Shown: in pieces, positions 1-6,360 of the stretch
Numbering within the stretch: the stretch's first letter is position 1
Layout: each line of letters starts with the position of its first letter
From: Kiritimatiellia bacterium
Lineage (GTDB): Bacteria > Verrucomicrobiota > Kiritimatiellia > UBA8416
Assembly: GCA_007126175.1 (NCBI GenBank)
Contig: SLBU01000159.1
Location: forward strand, 1-6,485
Direction: 5' to 3'
Length of the DNA stretch: 6,485 nucleotides
Translations under genes and position numbers: made by a program
The notes under the pieces: generated by a model
What the model was told of the DNA's origin: nothing
Databases searched by the model: none
What the model saw: only the letters and a program-made list of their open reading frames with translations

Positions 1-2597
1 CCGTGCTGCCAGGCGAGCGTGAATTGCAGGGGCACGGTGCGGCCCATACCGGCGGGGGCATCAAAACGCCAGATGACGCATGTGCCGGGGACGATTTGTA
101 CGTTGCGGGTGCAATCGAGGCCGATTTCGTGGGAGTAGCCCTTGTTGACGAGCCAAGCGCGGCAGCGGGTGAAGAGGACGTGCCGATCGACGGGTACGCT
201 GGGGTGCAGGTTGGCCGCGAGTAGGGCATCGTATTGGCTTTCGATGCGGCCCCATTCGAGCCGGACCTGGCTGATGGCACCGCATCCATTGGCAAGAATG
301 GCGCAGGCGCGCGAGCCACGCAGGCTTTCGCGTAGGTAACACAGTTGTACGGGCGCTGCGGTGTTGCCTTGCAAGCGCTGTATGGGTGCCCGCGTGTGCT
401 GTGGGCCGTCTGGCGTGAAGAGGCTGATGTGCAGATCCAGGTTGGCCGGTGCCGGAAAATAGGGGCCTGGCATGAAAATGGCAAAATGGTTTTGGCCACC
501 TTCTTGGGGGAGGCTTTCGGTTCCGGTGCGGATTTGCGTGCCATATGCGAGGGTTGCGCGGAAGGGGTGCGGTGCCGTTACGAGAAGGATGTGTTGCTGT
601 GGGAGCATGACGGTCCGACGCAGGTCTTCGGGGATCTGCCAGCGTGTAAGGACTGCTTGTTCGGGGCGATCGCTGATGCGGGCGCAGAAGGTGGCTGGAT
701 CGGCCAGCAATTCGGTGGCCAGCTCGGTGGGAGGCTCCGGTGGTGCCGCGCCGGGACCCCGGAACTGCACATGCAGTGCCAGTGCCACGGATTGCGCCCG
801 TTGCCGCGTGATTGCATCCAGGCCTTCCGCAGGCGCAAGCGGTTCGGCGGCGAGGCACAAGGCACCCCCGGTTGGCAGGCGGCAGGTGAGCATGCCGGCT
901 TCGGTCGAAATCTCTACTGCATCCCCGGTGATCAAATCGATGCAGGTCGTGTGCGAAGGCGCCCATATTGTCGGGGGCCAGGCGGCGTGGGCCGGACGTT
1001 CGGTGTCGAGGTTGATGAGCACCAATACGGTTTCCCCACTGGGGGCGGTACGCAGAACTTGCAGGACAGTGGAGTCGGAAGACAGAACATCGAGAGTTGC
1101 ACCCTGCCGGAAGGCGGGGTGGCCGGCGAGGATCTGGTTGATGCCCTGAATCCAGTCGATCTGGTTTTCGGCGGCATCCCAGTTCAGGGAGGGTGCGCCA
1201 TGCACGTCGACTTTGGCAGTGGCAAACCATTCGACACCGTTGGTGATGCCGAAGGTGCCTGCATCGGCGGTGAGCGCGGCCAGGGCGGTGCGCATGCGGG
1301 CATAGTCGGGGGATGTGGCGGCGAGGCGGTTGTTGTCGTGTGTTTCGGCGAAGTGCACGAGGGGGCCGCGGGTATTGGCACTGGCATGATCGTGGCGCAA
1401 CTGGTGTTCGAGCCCGGCCCAATCGTAGACTTGAAAGATTTCGGAGTAGGCCCAGTCGAGCCCGGCCTGGTCCAGGAGAGCCTGGGTGGTACTGATGCGG
1501 CCGCCGAGTCCTTCAAGAAGAAAGACGGTATCGGGGTAGGCTTCGCGTACCTTGGCCACGATGTACGCCCAGACGGGCAGGGGGATCATGTAACCTGCGT
1601 CGCAACGGAAGCCGTCGACACCGCGTTCACACCAGAAGAGGAAAACGTTGGCCATGTATTGCCAGAGGCCGGGATGCTGGTAGTCCAGTTCGGAGAGGTC
1701 TTCCCAGACTACGCCCCATGCGCCGGGGGAGGCAAAGGTATTGTCGCCATTGCGGGCAAACCATTCAGGATGGTGTATCTGCAGTTGGGAGGCCCAGCCG
1801 GTATGATTGATCGGCAGGTCGAGAAAAATGCGGGCACCGCGCTGGTGAATCGCGTCGACCAGCTCCCCGAATTGTTCCAATGGTGTGCTGCGGCGGTCGA
1901 ATTCGGCCAGCGCGCGATCGACATTGAAGAAGTCGATGGCGGCGAAGGGACTCCCAAAGCGGCCCATGCGCGCAAAGGTGGTGGGAACCGGGTGGATGGG
2001 CAGAAGCTGAATGATCCGGAAGCCGAGGGTTCCGATGATGTGGTCCAGTGTACGGGCCAGATCGCGGAAGGTTCCGGATTTCGGGATCAGGGTCCATTCT
2101 TCGGCATCAAGGGCTGCCAGCGTTTCCTGGGGCAGTGGGGCATCGGCATGGGTTCGGCGGTTGGGGCCGAACTGCCGGACGAAGGCTGTGTAGATGGTAT
2201 TGGCCGCCACGGTGGTGGCGGGCTGCGCCTTGATGCGCAGATTCGGGCCCTCGGGCCAGCAGGGAATGGTGCTGCCATCAGGCAGGAAGAAAGCTTTGGC
2301 CTCGAAAACGCCCGGCTCATGGATCGGGATGATAATCCGGTAGGTCCGGTCGCTATGGCCTTCAGCAGTAACGGGTTCCATCGGGAAATCATGCCAGTCA
2401 CCTGCGAGCAGCGGTGCGTTTTGCTCGACGTGCGCAATGATTTCGGCGCGGTGGATCTGTGCGGAGCCGACATTGGTGCGTAGCCAGGCGGAGCCTTTGG
2501 GCGCGTCGGGTGGGGCGAACAGGGTGAGGGTGACGGTATCACCGCAGCAGCATGCGATTTGGCCGCCTGGGGGCGGTTCTTGTTGCCATGTTTCCAT
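1..2597 (-). CDS. GH13 alpha-amylase-family protein, probable glycogen debranching enzyme (C-terminus outside window)
   Basis: An uninterrupted frame of 865 codons runs from the ATG at 2597 to the window edge without a stop, so the C-terminus is missing. Residues about 15-125 look like a beta-sandwich. Residues about 180-460 are a GH13 barrel with all four motifs: D260..N264-H265 (FLDLPINHTG), GFRCD with nucleophile D333, acid/base E362 (LLEGLGG), and H420-D421 (FAETHDNNR). Residues about 765-820 (NGCGA.., YDALLAAN, PVDRH) resemble the N-terminal domain that precedes the amylo-1,6-glucosidase (GH133) domain in glycogen debranching enzymes. I therefore infer a GH13 plus GH133 fusion acting on cytosolic glycogen or maltodextrin; there is no signal peptide. 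A TGA in frame two codons before the ATG fixes the start. The ribosome site is weak (GAG at 2611-2609, overlapping the upstream stop), and the gene sits 12 bases behind the M48 gene, so coupled translation is likely. GH13 membership is firm. The debranching role is likely but rests on the partial second domain; a plain amylase or glucanotransferase is the alternative. Confidence 0.85.
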   Translation of the reverse strand, partial: METWQQEPPPGGQIACCCGDTVTLTLFAPPDAPKGSAWLRTNVGSAQIHRAEIIAHVEQNAPLLAGDWHDFPMEPVTAEGHSDRTYRIIIPIHEPGVFEAKAFFLPDGSTIPCWPEGPNLRIKAQPATTVAANTIYTAFVRQFGPNRRTHADAPLPQETLAALDAEEWTLIPKSGTFRDLARTLDHIIGTLGFRIIQLLPIHPVPTTFARMGRFGSPFAAIDFFNVDRALAEFDRRSTPLEQFGELVDAIHQRGARIFLDLPINHTGWASQLQIHHPEWFARNGDNTFASPGAWGVVWEDLSELDYQHPGLWQYMANVFLFWCERGVDGFRCDAGYMIPLPVWAYIVAKVREAYPDTVFLLEGLGGRISTTQALLDQAGLDWAYSEIFQVYDWAGLEHQLRHDHASANTRGPLVHFAETHDNNRLAATSPDYARMRTALAALTADAGTFGITNGVEWFATAKVDVHGAPSLNWDAAENQIDWIQGINQILAGHPAFRQGATLDVLSSDSTVLQVLRTAPSGETVLVLINLDTERPAHAAWPPTIWAPSHTTCIDLITGDAVEISTEAGMLTCRLPTGGALCLAAEPLAPAEGLDAITRQRAQSVALALHVQFRGPGAAPPEPPTELATELLADPATFCARISDRPEQAVLTRWQIPEDLRRTVMLPQQHILLVTAPHPFRATLAYGTQIRTGTESLPQEGGQNHFAIFMPGPYFPAPANLDLHISLFTPDGPQHTRAPIQRLQGNTAAPVQLCYLRESLRGSRACAILANGCGAISQVRLEWGRIESQYDALLAANLHPSVPVDRHVLFTRCRAWLVNKGYSHEIGLDCTRNVQIVPGTCVIWRFDAPAGMGRTVPLQFTLAWQH

Positions 2598-2609
2598 TGA
2601 TCACCATTC

Positions 2610-4490
2610 TCAGGCTGCAGCTTTCGATACCATCGGTTGCATGGGCGGCATGGGAATGTCGAGTCCATCCGCAATAGCGCGCAGCAGTTCATATTGGTTG
2701 GATGCGATATTGCCATCGTGAAGAATGGTGATGGTGCAGGCCTGGATGAGGCGTCGCTTGATGAAGGGGGCTGCATGGGAGAGTAGGTCGAGTGCTTGCG
2801 AGACGTCCTCGAGCGACACGTCCCGCAGAGGATCTGCGGATAGCTGCAGGCTGCGCATTCCGGCTTGGTAGCAGGGTTCGGCCGCCGTGCTGGACGCGGT
2901 GCCCCAGCGGGCGAGTGCGCCAAGCAAGATGGCAATTTGTGGTTGCACGCGATCGAGGCTGCGGTAACGAATGGTGGCTTTGTCGACCGTGCCAAAGACG
3001 GCACCGAGTTGTCGCAGGAGCATGTTGCGGATGGCAAATTCGAAGAGGTCGACTTGCTCGTTGGCTTCGGTGAGTTCGACGAGGGCCTGTGTGAATTTGG
3101 GGTACAGGGTAGTGGGCATGATGCGCAAGGCGGGGAGCAGTCGTTCGGCCAGGGGGAGGCGTGCGGCGGGATCGAGCCGTTTGAGTGCGGGCACGCGTTC
3201 GTCAACGAGGGCCAGTGCTTCGGGGTCGAGCCGGGCGAGGCTTTCGCGCTGGCGCTGCTGGAAGGTGGGCTCGTCGTACCAGAGCATCGCATACAAGGTG
3301 GCGCGGGCTTTGACGGGGTCCTGTGAAGCCTCGGCAACGCTCTCGGGCATCATTTGCATGATGGCTTGCGCGGCCGCCAGATTCACGACGCCGGCCAATT
3401 CGGTGTCTTCGGTAATTTCGTGCGCCGCCAGATCGTTGCCCGCTGGCGGCGGGGGCACGGACGCCTTGCGGGCGGCTTGCTGCCAGGAACCGGTGGCATC
3501 GATGCGATGGATGCGCTCCTGCAAGGAGGGATGCGTAGCAAAAAGCGCGAAAAAGTGCTTGCTGCAATCACCAAAGAACAAGTGCCCCGCTTCGCTGGCA
3601 TGCGGATTGACCACCTTTGAACCCATCGAAAGCTTGGCAATGCGGTTCAGGGCGCTGGCGATCCCCGTGGGATTGCGTGTGAATTGGACGGCGGCGGCAT
3701 CCGCCAGAAATTCGCGCTGTCGCGAGATCGCGCTTTTGATCAGATTGGCAAAGAATACGCCGATGTATCCGATTATAATGAGGGCGATCCCGATGAAGGG
3801 CAGGGGATTGCCGCCTTCCTTTTTGCCGCCGCTGCGGCGGCGACTGCCCCCGCCCGCAAAAAAGCCCATGCGGAGCAGCATTTGTCCGATGAGCGTGATC
3901 ATGATAATGCCGAAGAGGATGCCCATCAGGCGAATGTTCAGGCGCATGTCGCCATTGACGATATGGCTGAATTCATGGGCGATGACACCTTGCAGCTCGT
4001 CGCGGGAGAGCTCCTGTATGCATCCGCGCGTGACGCCGATCACGGCGTCGCGCTGGGAGTAGCCCGCGGCAAAAGCGTTGATGCCGCGTTCTTCGGTCAG
4101 CACGTAGACGGAGGGTACGGGTACGCCCGCGGCGATGGCCATTTCCTCGACCACATTGAGTAATTTGCGTTCGGCGGGATCACGGGTGTCAGGGCGTACG
4201 GGGCTACCGCCGAGCATGCGTGCTACGCGGACACCGCCCCCGTTACGCAGCTCGATGACTTTGACGGTGGAACCGGTGAGAATGACGAATGGTACCAGCA
4301 TAAAGGTCCAGAACGCGACGGCCCCGTTCCACCACGAGCGGACCGCAGCGGGGTCTTCTTCGGCCACATGAAACACAACCATGAGGACGGCGTACACGCC
4401 AAGCGTGATGGCCAGTACGGCCAGGCCGTACAGAACCACCAAAAGGGCCGAACGCTTGCGGGCTTGTTCCTGATGCGCAAAGAAGTCCAT
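2610..4490 (-). CDS. M48 family (HtpX-like) membrane zinc metalloprotease with long C-terminal extension
   Basis: A 626-residue integral membrane zinc protease. Two N-terminal membrane segments (about 14-41 and 56-78) precede the catalytic domain. The zinc motif HEFSH is at 172-176, with H172 and H176 as ligands and E173 catalytic. The third ligand is probably E260 in REFLADAAA (259-267), and the family motif ATHPSLQERI lies at 318-328. Two more hydrophobic segments (about 187-211 and 230-253) flank a glycine-rich, very basic loop (213-227). HtpX proteins are usually near 290 residues. Here about 285 extra residues follow: a proline-rich linker at 346-350 and then a mainly helical region ending in ELLRAIADGLDIPMPP, which recalls TerB-like helical domains (weak assignment). 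In known HtpX proteins the active site faces the cytoplasm and degrades damaged membrane proteins; the substrate here is unknown. The ATG overlaps the lemA stop by one base (TAATG), with AAGGT at 4504-4500 as a ribosome site. LemA next door is a frequent partner of this protease type. Confidence 0.95.
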   Translation of the reverse strand: MDFFAHQEQARKRSALLVVLYGLAVLAITLGVYAVLMVVFHVAEEDPAAVRSWWNGAVAFWTFMLVPFVILTGSTVKVIELRNGGGVRVARMLGGSPVRPDTRDPAERKLLNVVEEMAIAAGVPVPSVYVLTEERGINAFAAGYSQRDAVIGVTRGCIQELSRDELQGVIAHEFSHIVNGDMRLNIRLMGILFGIIMITLIGQMLLRMGFFAGGGSRRRSGGKKEGGNPLPFIGIALIIIGYIGVFFANLIKSAISRQREFLADAAAVQFTRNPTGIASALNRIAKLSMGSKVVNPHASEAGHLFFGDCSKHFFALFATHPSLQERIHRIDATGSWQQAARKASVPPPPAGNDLAAHEITEDTELAGVVNLAAAQAIMQMMPESVAEASQDPVKARATLYAMLWYDEPTFQQRQRESLARLDPEALALVDERVPALKRLDPAARLPLAERLLPALRIMPTTLYPKFTQALVELTEANEQVDLFEFAIRNMLLRQLGAVFGTVDKATIRYRSLDRVQPQIAILLGALARWGTASSTAAEPCYQAGMRSLQLSADPLRDVSLEDVSQALDLLSHAAPFIKRRLIQACTITILHDGNIASNQYELLRAIADGLDIPMPPMQPMVSKAAA

Positions 4491-5077
4491 TAGAAGCTGA
4501 CCTTGGGTGCCTCGCGTTCCTGGGCATCGGTGATTTCAAAGAGATCGGCAGGCTGGAAGCCCATGGCCCCGGCGAGGATGACAGCCGGGAATTTTTCGCG
4601 GGCGGTGTTGTAGGTCATGACAGCGTCATTGTAGGCCTGGCGAGAGAAAGCTACTTTGTTTTCGGTGGAGGTGAGTTCTTCCATGAGCTGGGACATGGTC
4701 TGGTTGGCTTTGAGATCCGGGTAGCGCTCGACCACGAGCATCATTTTGCTCATGGCACCAGCCAGTGCGCCCTCGGCCCCTGCGAGTTGCTGCATGGCGG
4801 CGTGGTTGCCCGGGTTGGCAGCAGCCTTGGCACCGGCGGAAGAGGCTTGGTTGCGCGCCGCTATCACCGCCTCGAGCGTTTCGCGCTCGTGCTTGATGTA
4901 TCCTTTGGCAGTTTCAACCAGGTTGGGAATCAGGTCGTAGCGACGCTTGAGCTGCACGTCGATTTGCGCAAAGGCATTTTTATAGCGATTGCGCAACGAT
5001 ACGAGCCCATTGTAAATGGAGACTACGAAGATTACGATGACTACTGCGACAATGAGAGCAATGATTCCACCCGTCAT
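4490..5077 (-). CDS. lemA: LemA family membrane protein
   Basis: A 195-residue LemA protein. One N-terminal membrane segment (residues about 4-22, IIALIVAVVIVIFVVSIY) is followed by the family signature: RNRYKNAFAQIDVQLKRRYD (29-48), then LIPNLVETAKGYIKHE (49-64), and later the MMLVVERYPDLKANQ and AYNDAVMTYNTAREKFP stretches. Most of the chain is predicted to form a helical bundle anchored to the inner membrane. The biochemical role of LemA is not established. It often sits beside HtpX-like or other membrane genes and is suspected to act in envelope homeostasis. I chose the start at 5077 because AAAGGGG (5091-5085) lies seven bases upstream and the hydrophobic helix begins at once. A longer in-frame start at 5176 lacks a ribosome site, and the added residues show no LemA features. 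First gene of the minus-strand operon; its stop overlaps the M48 start. Confidence 0.95.
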   Translation of the reverse strand: MTGGIIALIVAVVIVIFVVSIYNGLVSLRNRYKNAFAQIDVQLKRRYDLIPNLVETAKGYIKHERETLEAVIAARNQASSAGAKAAANPGNHAAMQQLAGAEGALAGAMSKMMLVVERYPDLKANQTMSQLMEELTSTENKVAFSRQAYNDAVMTYNTAREKFPAVILAGAMGFQPADLFEITDAQEREAPKVSF

Positions 5078-5129
5078 GATTTGGCCCCTTTCGTGAGATG
5101 TACAAGTTGCAGATTCGATCAACGGCAGC

Positions 5130-5158
5130 AGGTTACGGTTTGTTCGCGGGGGCGTCAA
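5130..5158 (-). promoter_or_regulatory. Candidate sigma70-type promoter of the lemA operon
   Basis: On the minus strand, TTGACG (5158-5153, five of six matches to the -35 consensus) stands 17 bases before TAACCT (5135-5130). The latter keeps the three most conserved -10 positions but matches only half overall. This would start transcription near 5123 and give a leader of about 45 bases ahead of the lemA ATG. It lies inside the coding span that the longer alternative lemA start would need, which also favours the start at 5077. Confidence 0.45.
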
Positions 5159-5341
5159 GCCGCTTACGTTGTGCAATCGAAATCGCGAGAGGCAGAAAAG
5201 ATTTTACTTAAACCCAAAAAGTGCCCCTTTTTTGGTGTAAATATCGAAATTGCGCAATTGGTGAATGGGGCTATGGGTATAGGTCTTTACGTGGCGCGTG
5301 ATAAGAGGTTAGATGGGTTGCGACGAGGGCCGTACGGTCGA

Positions 5342-5370
5342 TTGTCGTGCGGGTGCACGGCATATTTATA
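5342..5370 (+). promoter_or_regulatory. Weak candidate promoter for rubrerythrin
   Basis: TTGTCG (5342-5347) is followed after 17 bases by TTTATA (5365-5370) in the AT-rich run CATATTTATA. The matches to consensus are only four and three of six, so this may be a promoter that needs an activator or the wrong register. The ATATTTATA stretch is the most likely place for DNA opening before the gene. The short CGTGC/GCACG hairpin (5346-5359) overlaps the spacer. Confidence 0.3.
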
Positions 5371-5407
5371 GACGGCTCCTTGTAATCGAAGAACGAAGGA
5401 GAGAATC

Positions 5408-5983
5408 ATGCCAGATCTAAAGGGAAGCCGAACACAAATCAATTTAAGCACGGCTTTTGCGGGGGAGTCGCAGGCTCGCAACCGTTATACGTATGCTGCG
5501 AGCGAAGCGCGCAAGGCGGGCTATCGGCAGATTGCGGATATTTTCGAGGAGACAGCCGACCAGGAGCGTGAGCATGCGAAGCGTCTGTTCAAGCTGATGG
5601 CTGGCGGTGATGTTGAGGTTACGGCAGCTTTTCCGGCGGGCCCGGTTGGGTCGACGGTTGAGAATCTGCGCGCAGGCGCGGCCGGCGAGCATTATGAGTG
5701 GACCGAAATGTACCCTGATTTTGCCAAGACCGCCCGCGAGGAAGGGTTTGAGAACATCGCCAAGGTTTTTGAGGCGATCGCCGTGGCCGAGAAGCAGCAC
5801 GAGAAGCGTTATCTGGCGCTGGCGGAGAACGTGGATGCCGGCAAGGTGTTCGTGAAGGACCAGGCAGTGGTCTGGCGCTGCATTAATTGCGGCTATATTG
5901 CCGAGGGCAATGAAGCCCCGAAGGTCTGCGCGGCTTGTGCACATCCGCAGGCACACTTCGAGCTGCTGGCCGAAAACTGGTAA
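5408..5983 (+). CDS. rbr: Rubrerythrin
   Basis: A 191-residue rubrerythrin, the same length as the classical Desulfovibrio protein. It reduces hydrogen peroxide to water in the cytoplasm using electrons from rubredoxin or NAD(P)H-linked reductases. The N-terminal ferritin-like four-helix domain (about 1-140) carries the di-iron ligands: E20 ([11 protein letters not shown]), E53 and H56 (DQEREH), E94 and E97 (GEHYEW), and E128 and H131 (AEKQHEKRY). The C-terminal rubredoxin-like domain has one Fe(Cys)4 site from C158-x-x-C161-G and C174-x-x-C177, ending in the typical HPQAHFELL. All expected ligands are present. The ribosome site AAGGAGAG (5396-5403) is near-perfect and fixes the start. Rubredoxin follows 92 bases downstream with the same ribosome-site sequence, which fits joint use as a peroxide-detoxifying pair. 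The lemA operon diverges upstream. Confidence 0.97.
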   Translation: MPDLKGSRTQINLSTAFAGESQARNRYTYAASEARKAGYRQIADIFEETADQEREHAKRLFKLMAGGDVEVTAAFPAGPVGSTVENLRAGAAGEHYEWTEMYPDFAKTAREEGFENIAKVFEAIAVAEKQHEKRYLALAENVDAGKVFVKDQAVVWRCINCGYIAEGNEAPKVCAACAHPQAHFELLAENW

Positions 5984-5997
5984 TCGGGTAAAGTGGT

Positions 5998-6020
5998 GCG
6001 GGTTGGACTTGCCAGCCCGC
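5998..6020 (+). other. Hairpin between rubrerythrin and rubredoxin
   Basis: GCGGGTTGG (5998-6006) pairs with CCAGCCCGC (6012-6020) across a five-base loop; eight of nine pairs are Watson-Crick and one is G-T. No run of T follows, so it is a poor intrinsic terminator. It could protect the 3' end of the rubrerythrin message or weaken read-through into rubredoxin. Its right arm overlaps the -35 element of the candidate rubredoxin promoter. Confidence 0.55.
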
Positions 6021-6037
6021 ATCAAGTTCGGTATAAG
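6009..6037 (+). promoter_or_regulatory. Sigma70-like promoter for rubredoxin
   Basis: TTGCCA (6009-6014) and TATAAG (6032-6037) are each one base from consensus and are separated by the ideal 17 bases. Transcription would begin near 6044 and leave a leader of about 32 bases before the rubredoxin ATG. This suggests that rubredoxin is transcribed independently of rubrerythrin, perhaps constitutively. Confidence 0.65.
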
Positions 6038-6075
6038 CACGCTGTTATTGTTAATTCTTGTAGAAGGAGAGTGCC

Positions 6076-6237
6076 ATGGAAAAGTATGTCTGTAATCTGT
6101 GCGGCTATATCTATGACCCTGAAATCGGCGATCCGGATAATGGCGTTGCCCCGGGCACGGCGTTTGCGGATCTGCCCGAAGATTGGGTTTGTCCCGATTG
6201 CGGTGCCGGTGTCGACGATTTCGAGCTGGCCGAGTAA
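6076..6237 (+). CDS. rd: Rubredoxin
   Basis: A complete 53-residue rubredoxin, a small cytoplasmic one-electron carrier with a single iron held by four cysteines. The ligands are C6 and C9 ([12 protein letters not shown]) and C39 and C42 (WVCPDCG). The core aromatics Y4, Y11, F30 and W37 and the acidic middle and tail are as in the family, and the length is typical. The start is set by AAGGAGAG (6064-6071), identical to the ribosome site of rubrerythrin. The TAA stop is followed by a strong terminator. It is the probable electron donor to the rubrerythrin upstream. It may also serve other partners, such as alkane hydroxylase or flavodiiron-type enzymes, which are not present here. Confidence 0.97.
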   Translation: MEKYVCNLCGYIYDPEIGDPDNGVAPGTAFADLPEDWVCPDCGAGVDDFELAE

Positions 6238-6268
6238 TTGCAGTCTAGCGGATTTGCAATGTATACGC

Positions 6269-6303
6269 AGGCTCCCTGTTTTTTTAACAGGGAGCCTTTT
6301 TTT
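6269..6303 (+). terminator. Strong rho-independent terminator after rubredoxin
   Basis: A perfect 12-base-pair stem (6269-6280 with 6286-6297, core GGCTCCCTG/CAGGGAGCC) has a five-T loop and is followed by seven T (6297-6303), one G and four more T. The T run is on the right-hand side only, so it ends plus-strand transcription of rubrerythrin-rubredoxin. It separates that unit from the gene starting at 6361. Confidence 0.94.
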
Positions 6304-6360
6304 GTTTTGTCGAGGGACTGAATCCCGTACTCTGTGCGCGCATGGAAAGGGGGCTGATTG

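Larger units (their letters stand above)
5078..5407. promoter_or_regulatory. Divergent intergenic control region between lemA and rubrerythrin
   Basis: This 330-base gap has no convincing gene on either strand and is more AT-rich in its middle than the flanking genes. It must hold outward promoters for both transcription units. It contains a perfect 12-base palindrome, AATTGCGCAATT (5248-5259). An imperfect inverted repeat pairs CCAAAAA (5214-5220) with TTTTTGG (5229-5235). An 8-base palindrome, CCGTACGG, lies at 5330-5337, and a small hairpin CGTGC-GGGT-GCACG at 5346-5359 lies just before the rubrerythrin leader. Any of these could bind a regulator; none matches a regulator box that I recognise with confidence. 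Confidence 0.7.

Noticed and set aside
61..1422. A 453-codon minus-strand open frame rich in Arg, Pro and His
   Set aside because: It is a shifted frame inside the GH13 gene, with the composition typical of out-of-frame reading of C-rich codons and no recognisable motif.
345..2483. A 712-codon open frame on the plus strand opposite the GH13 gene
   Set aside because: It is in exact codon register with the real minus-strand gene. It stays open only because that gene lacks TTA, CTA and TCA codons between residues 39 and about 755; both ends fall at CTA leucine codons. The translation is low-complexity and has no domain.
1..2597. Horizontal transfer of the GH13 gene, suggested by codon use unlike rubrerythrin
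   Set aside because: The difference is explained by strand-wise G-over-C skew across the whole window. No integrase, repeat, tRNA or composition break is visible.
2087..3337. A 416-codon minus-strand frame spanning the M48/GH13 junction
   Set aside because: It is rich in Pro, Ser and His, crosses two well-supported genes out of frame and shows no family motif. The true GH13 start is fixed by an in-frame TGA upstream of 2597.
2971..4062. A 363-codon plus-strand frame opposite the M48 gene
   Set aside because: It is antisense to a protease with intact HEFSH and E260 motifs; the translation is biased to Arg, Ser and Ala without domains.
5078..5176. N-terminal extension of LemA to an ATG at 5176
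   Set aside because: There is no ribosome site before it, the added residues have no LemA features, and a candidate promoter lies inside it. The ATG at 5077 has a strong ribosome site.
5998..6020. Intrinsic terminator for rubrerythrin
   Set aside because: The stem is good but no T run follows, so it was recorded only as a hairpin.
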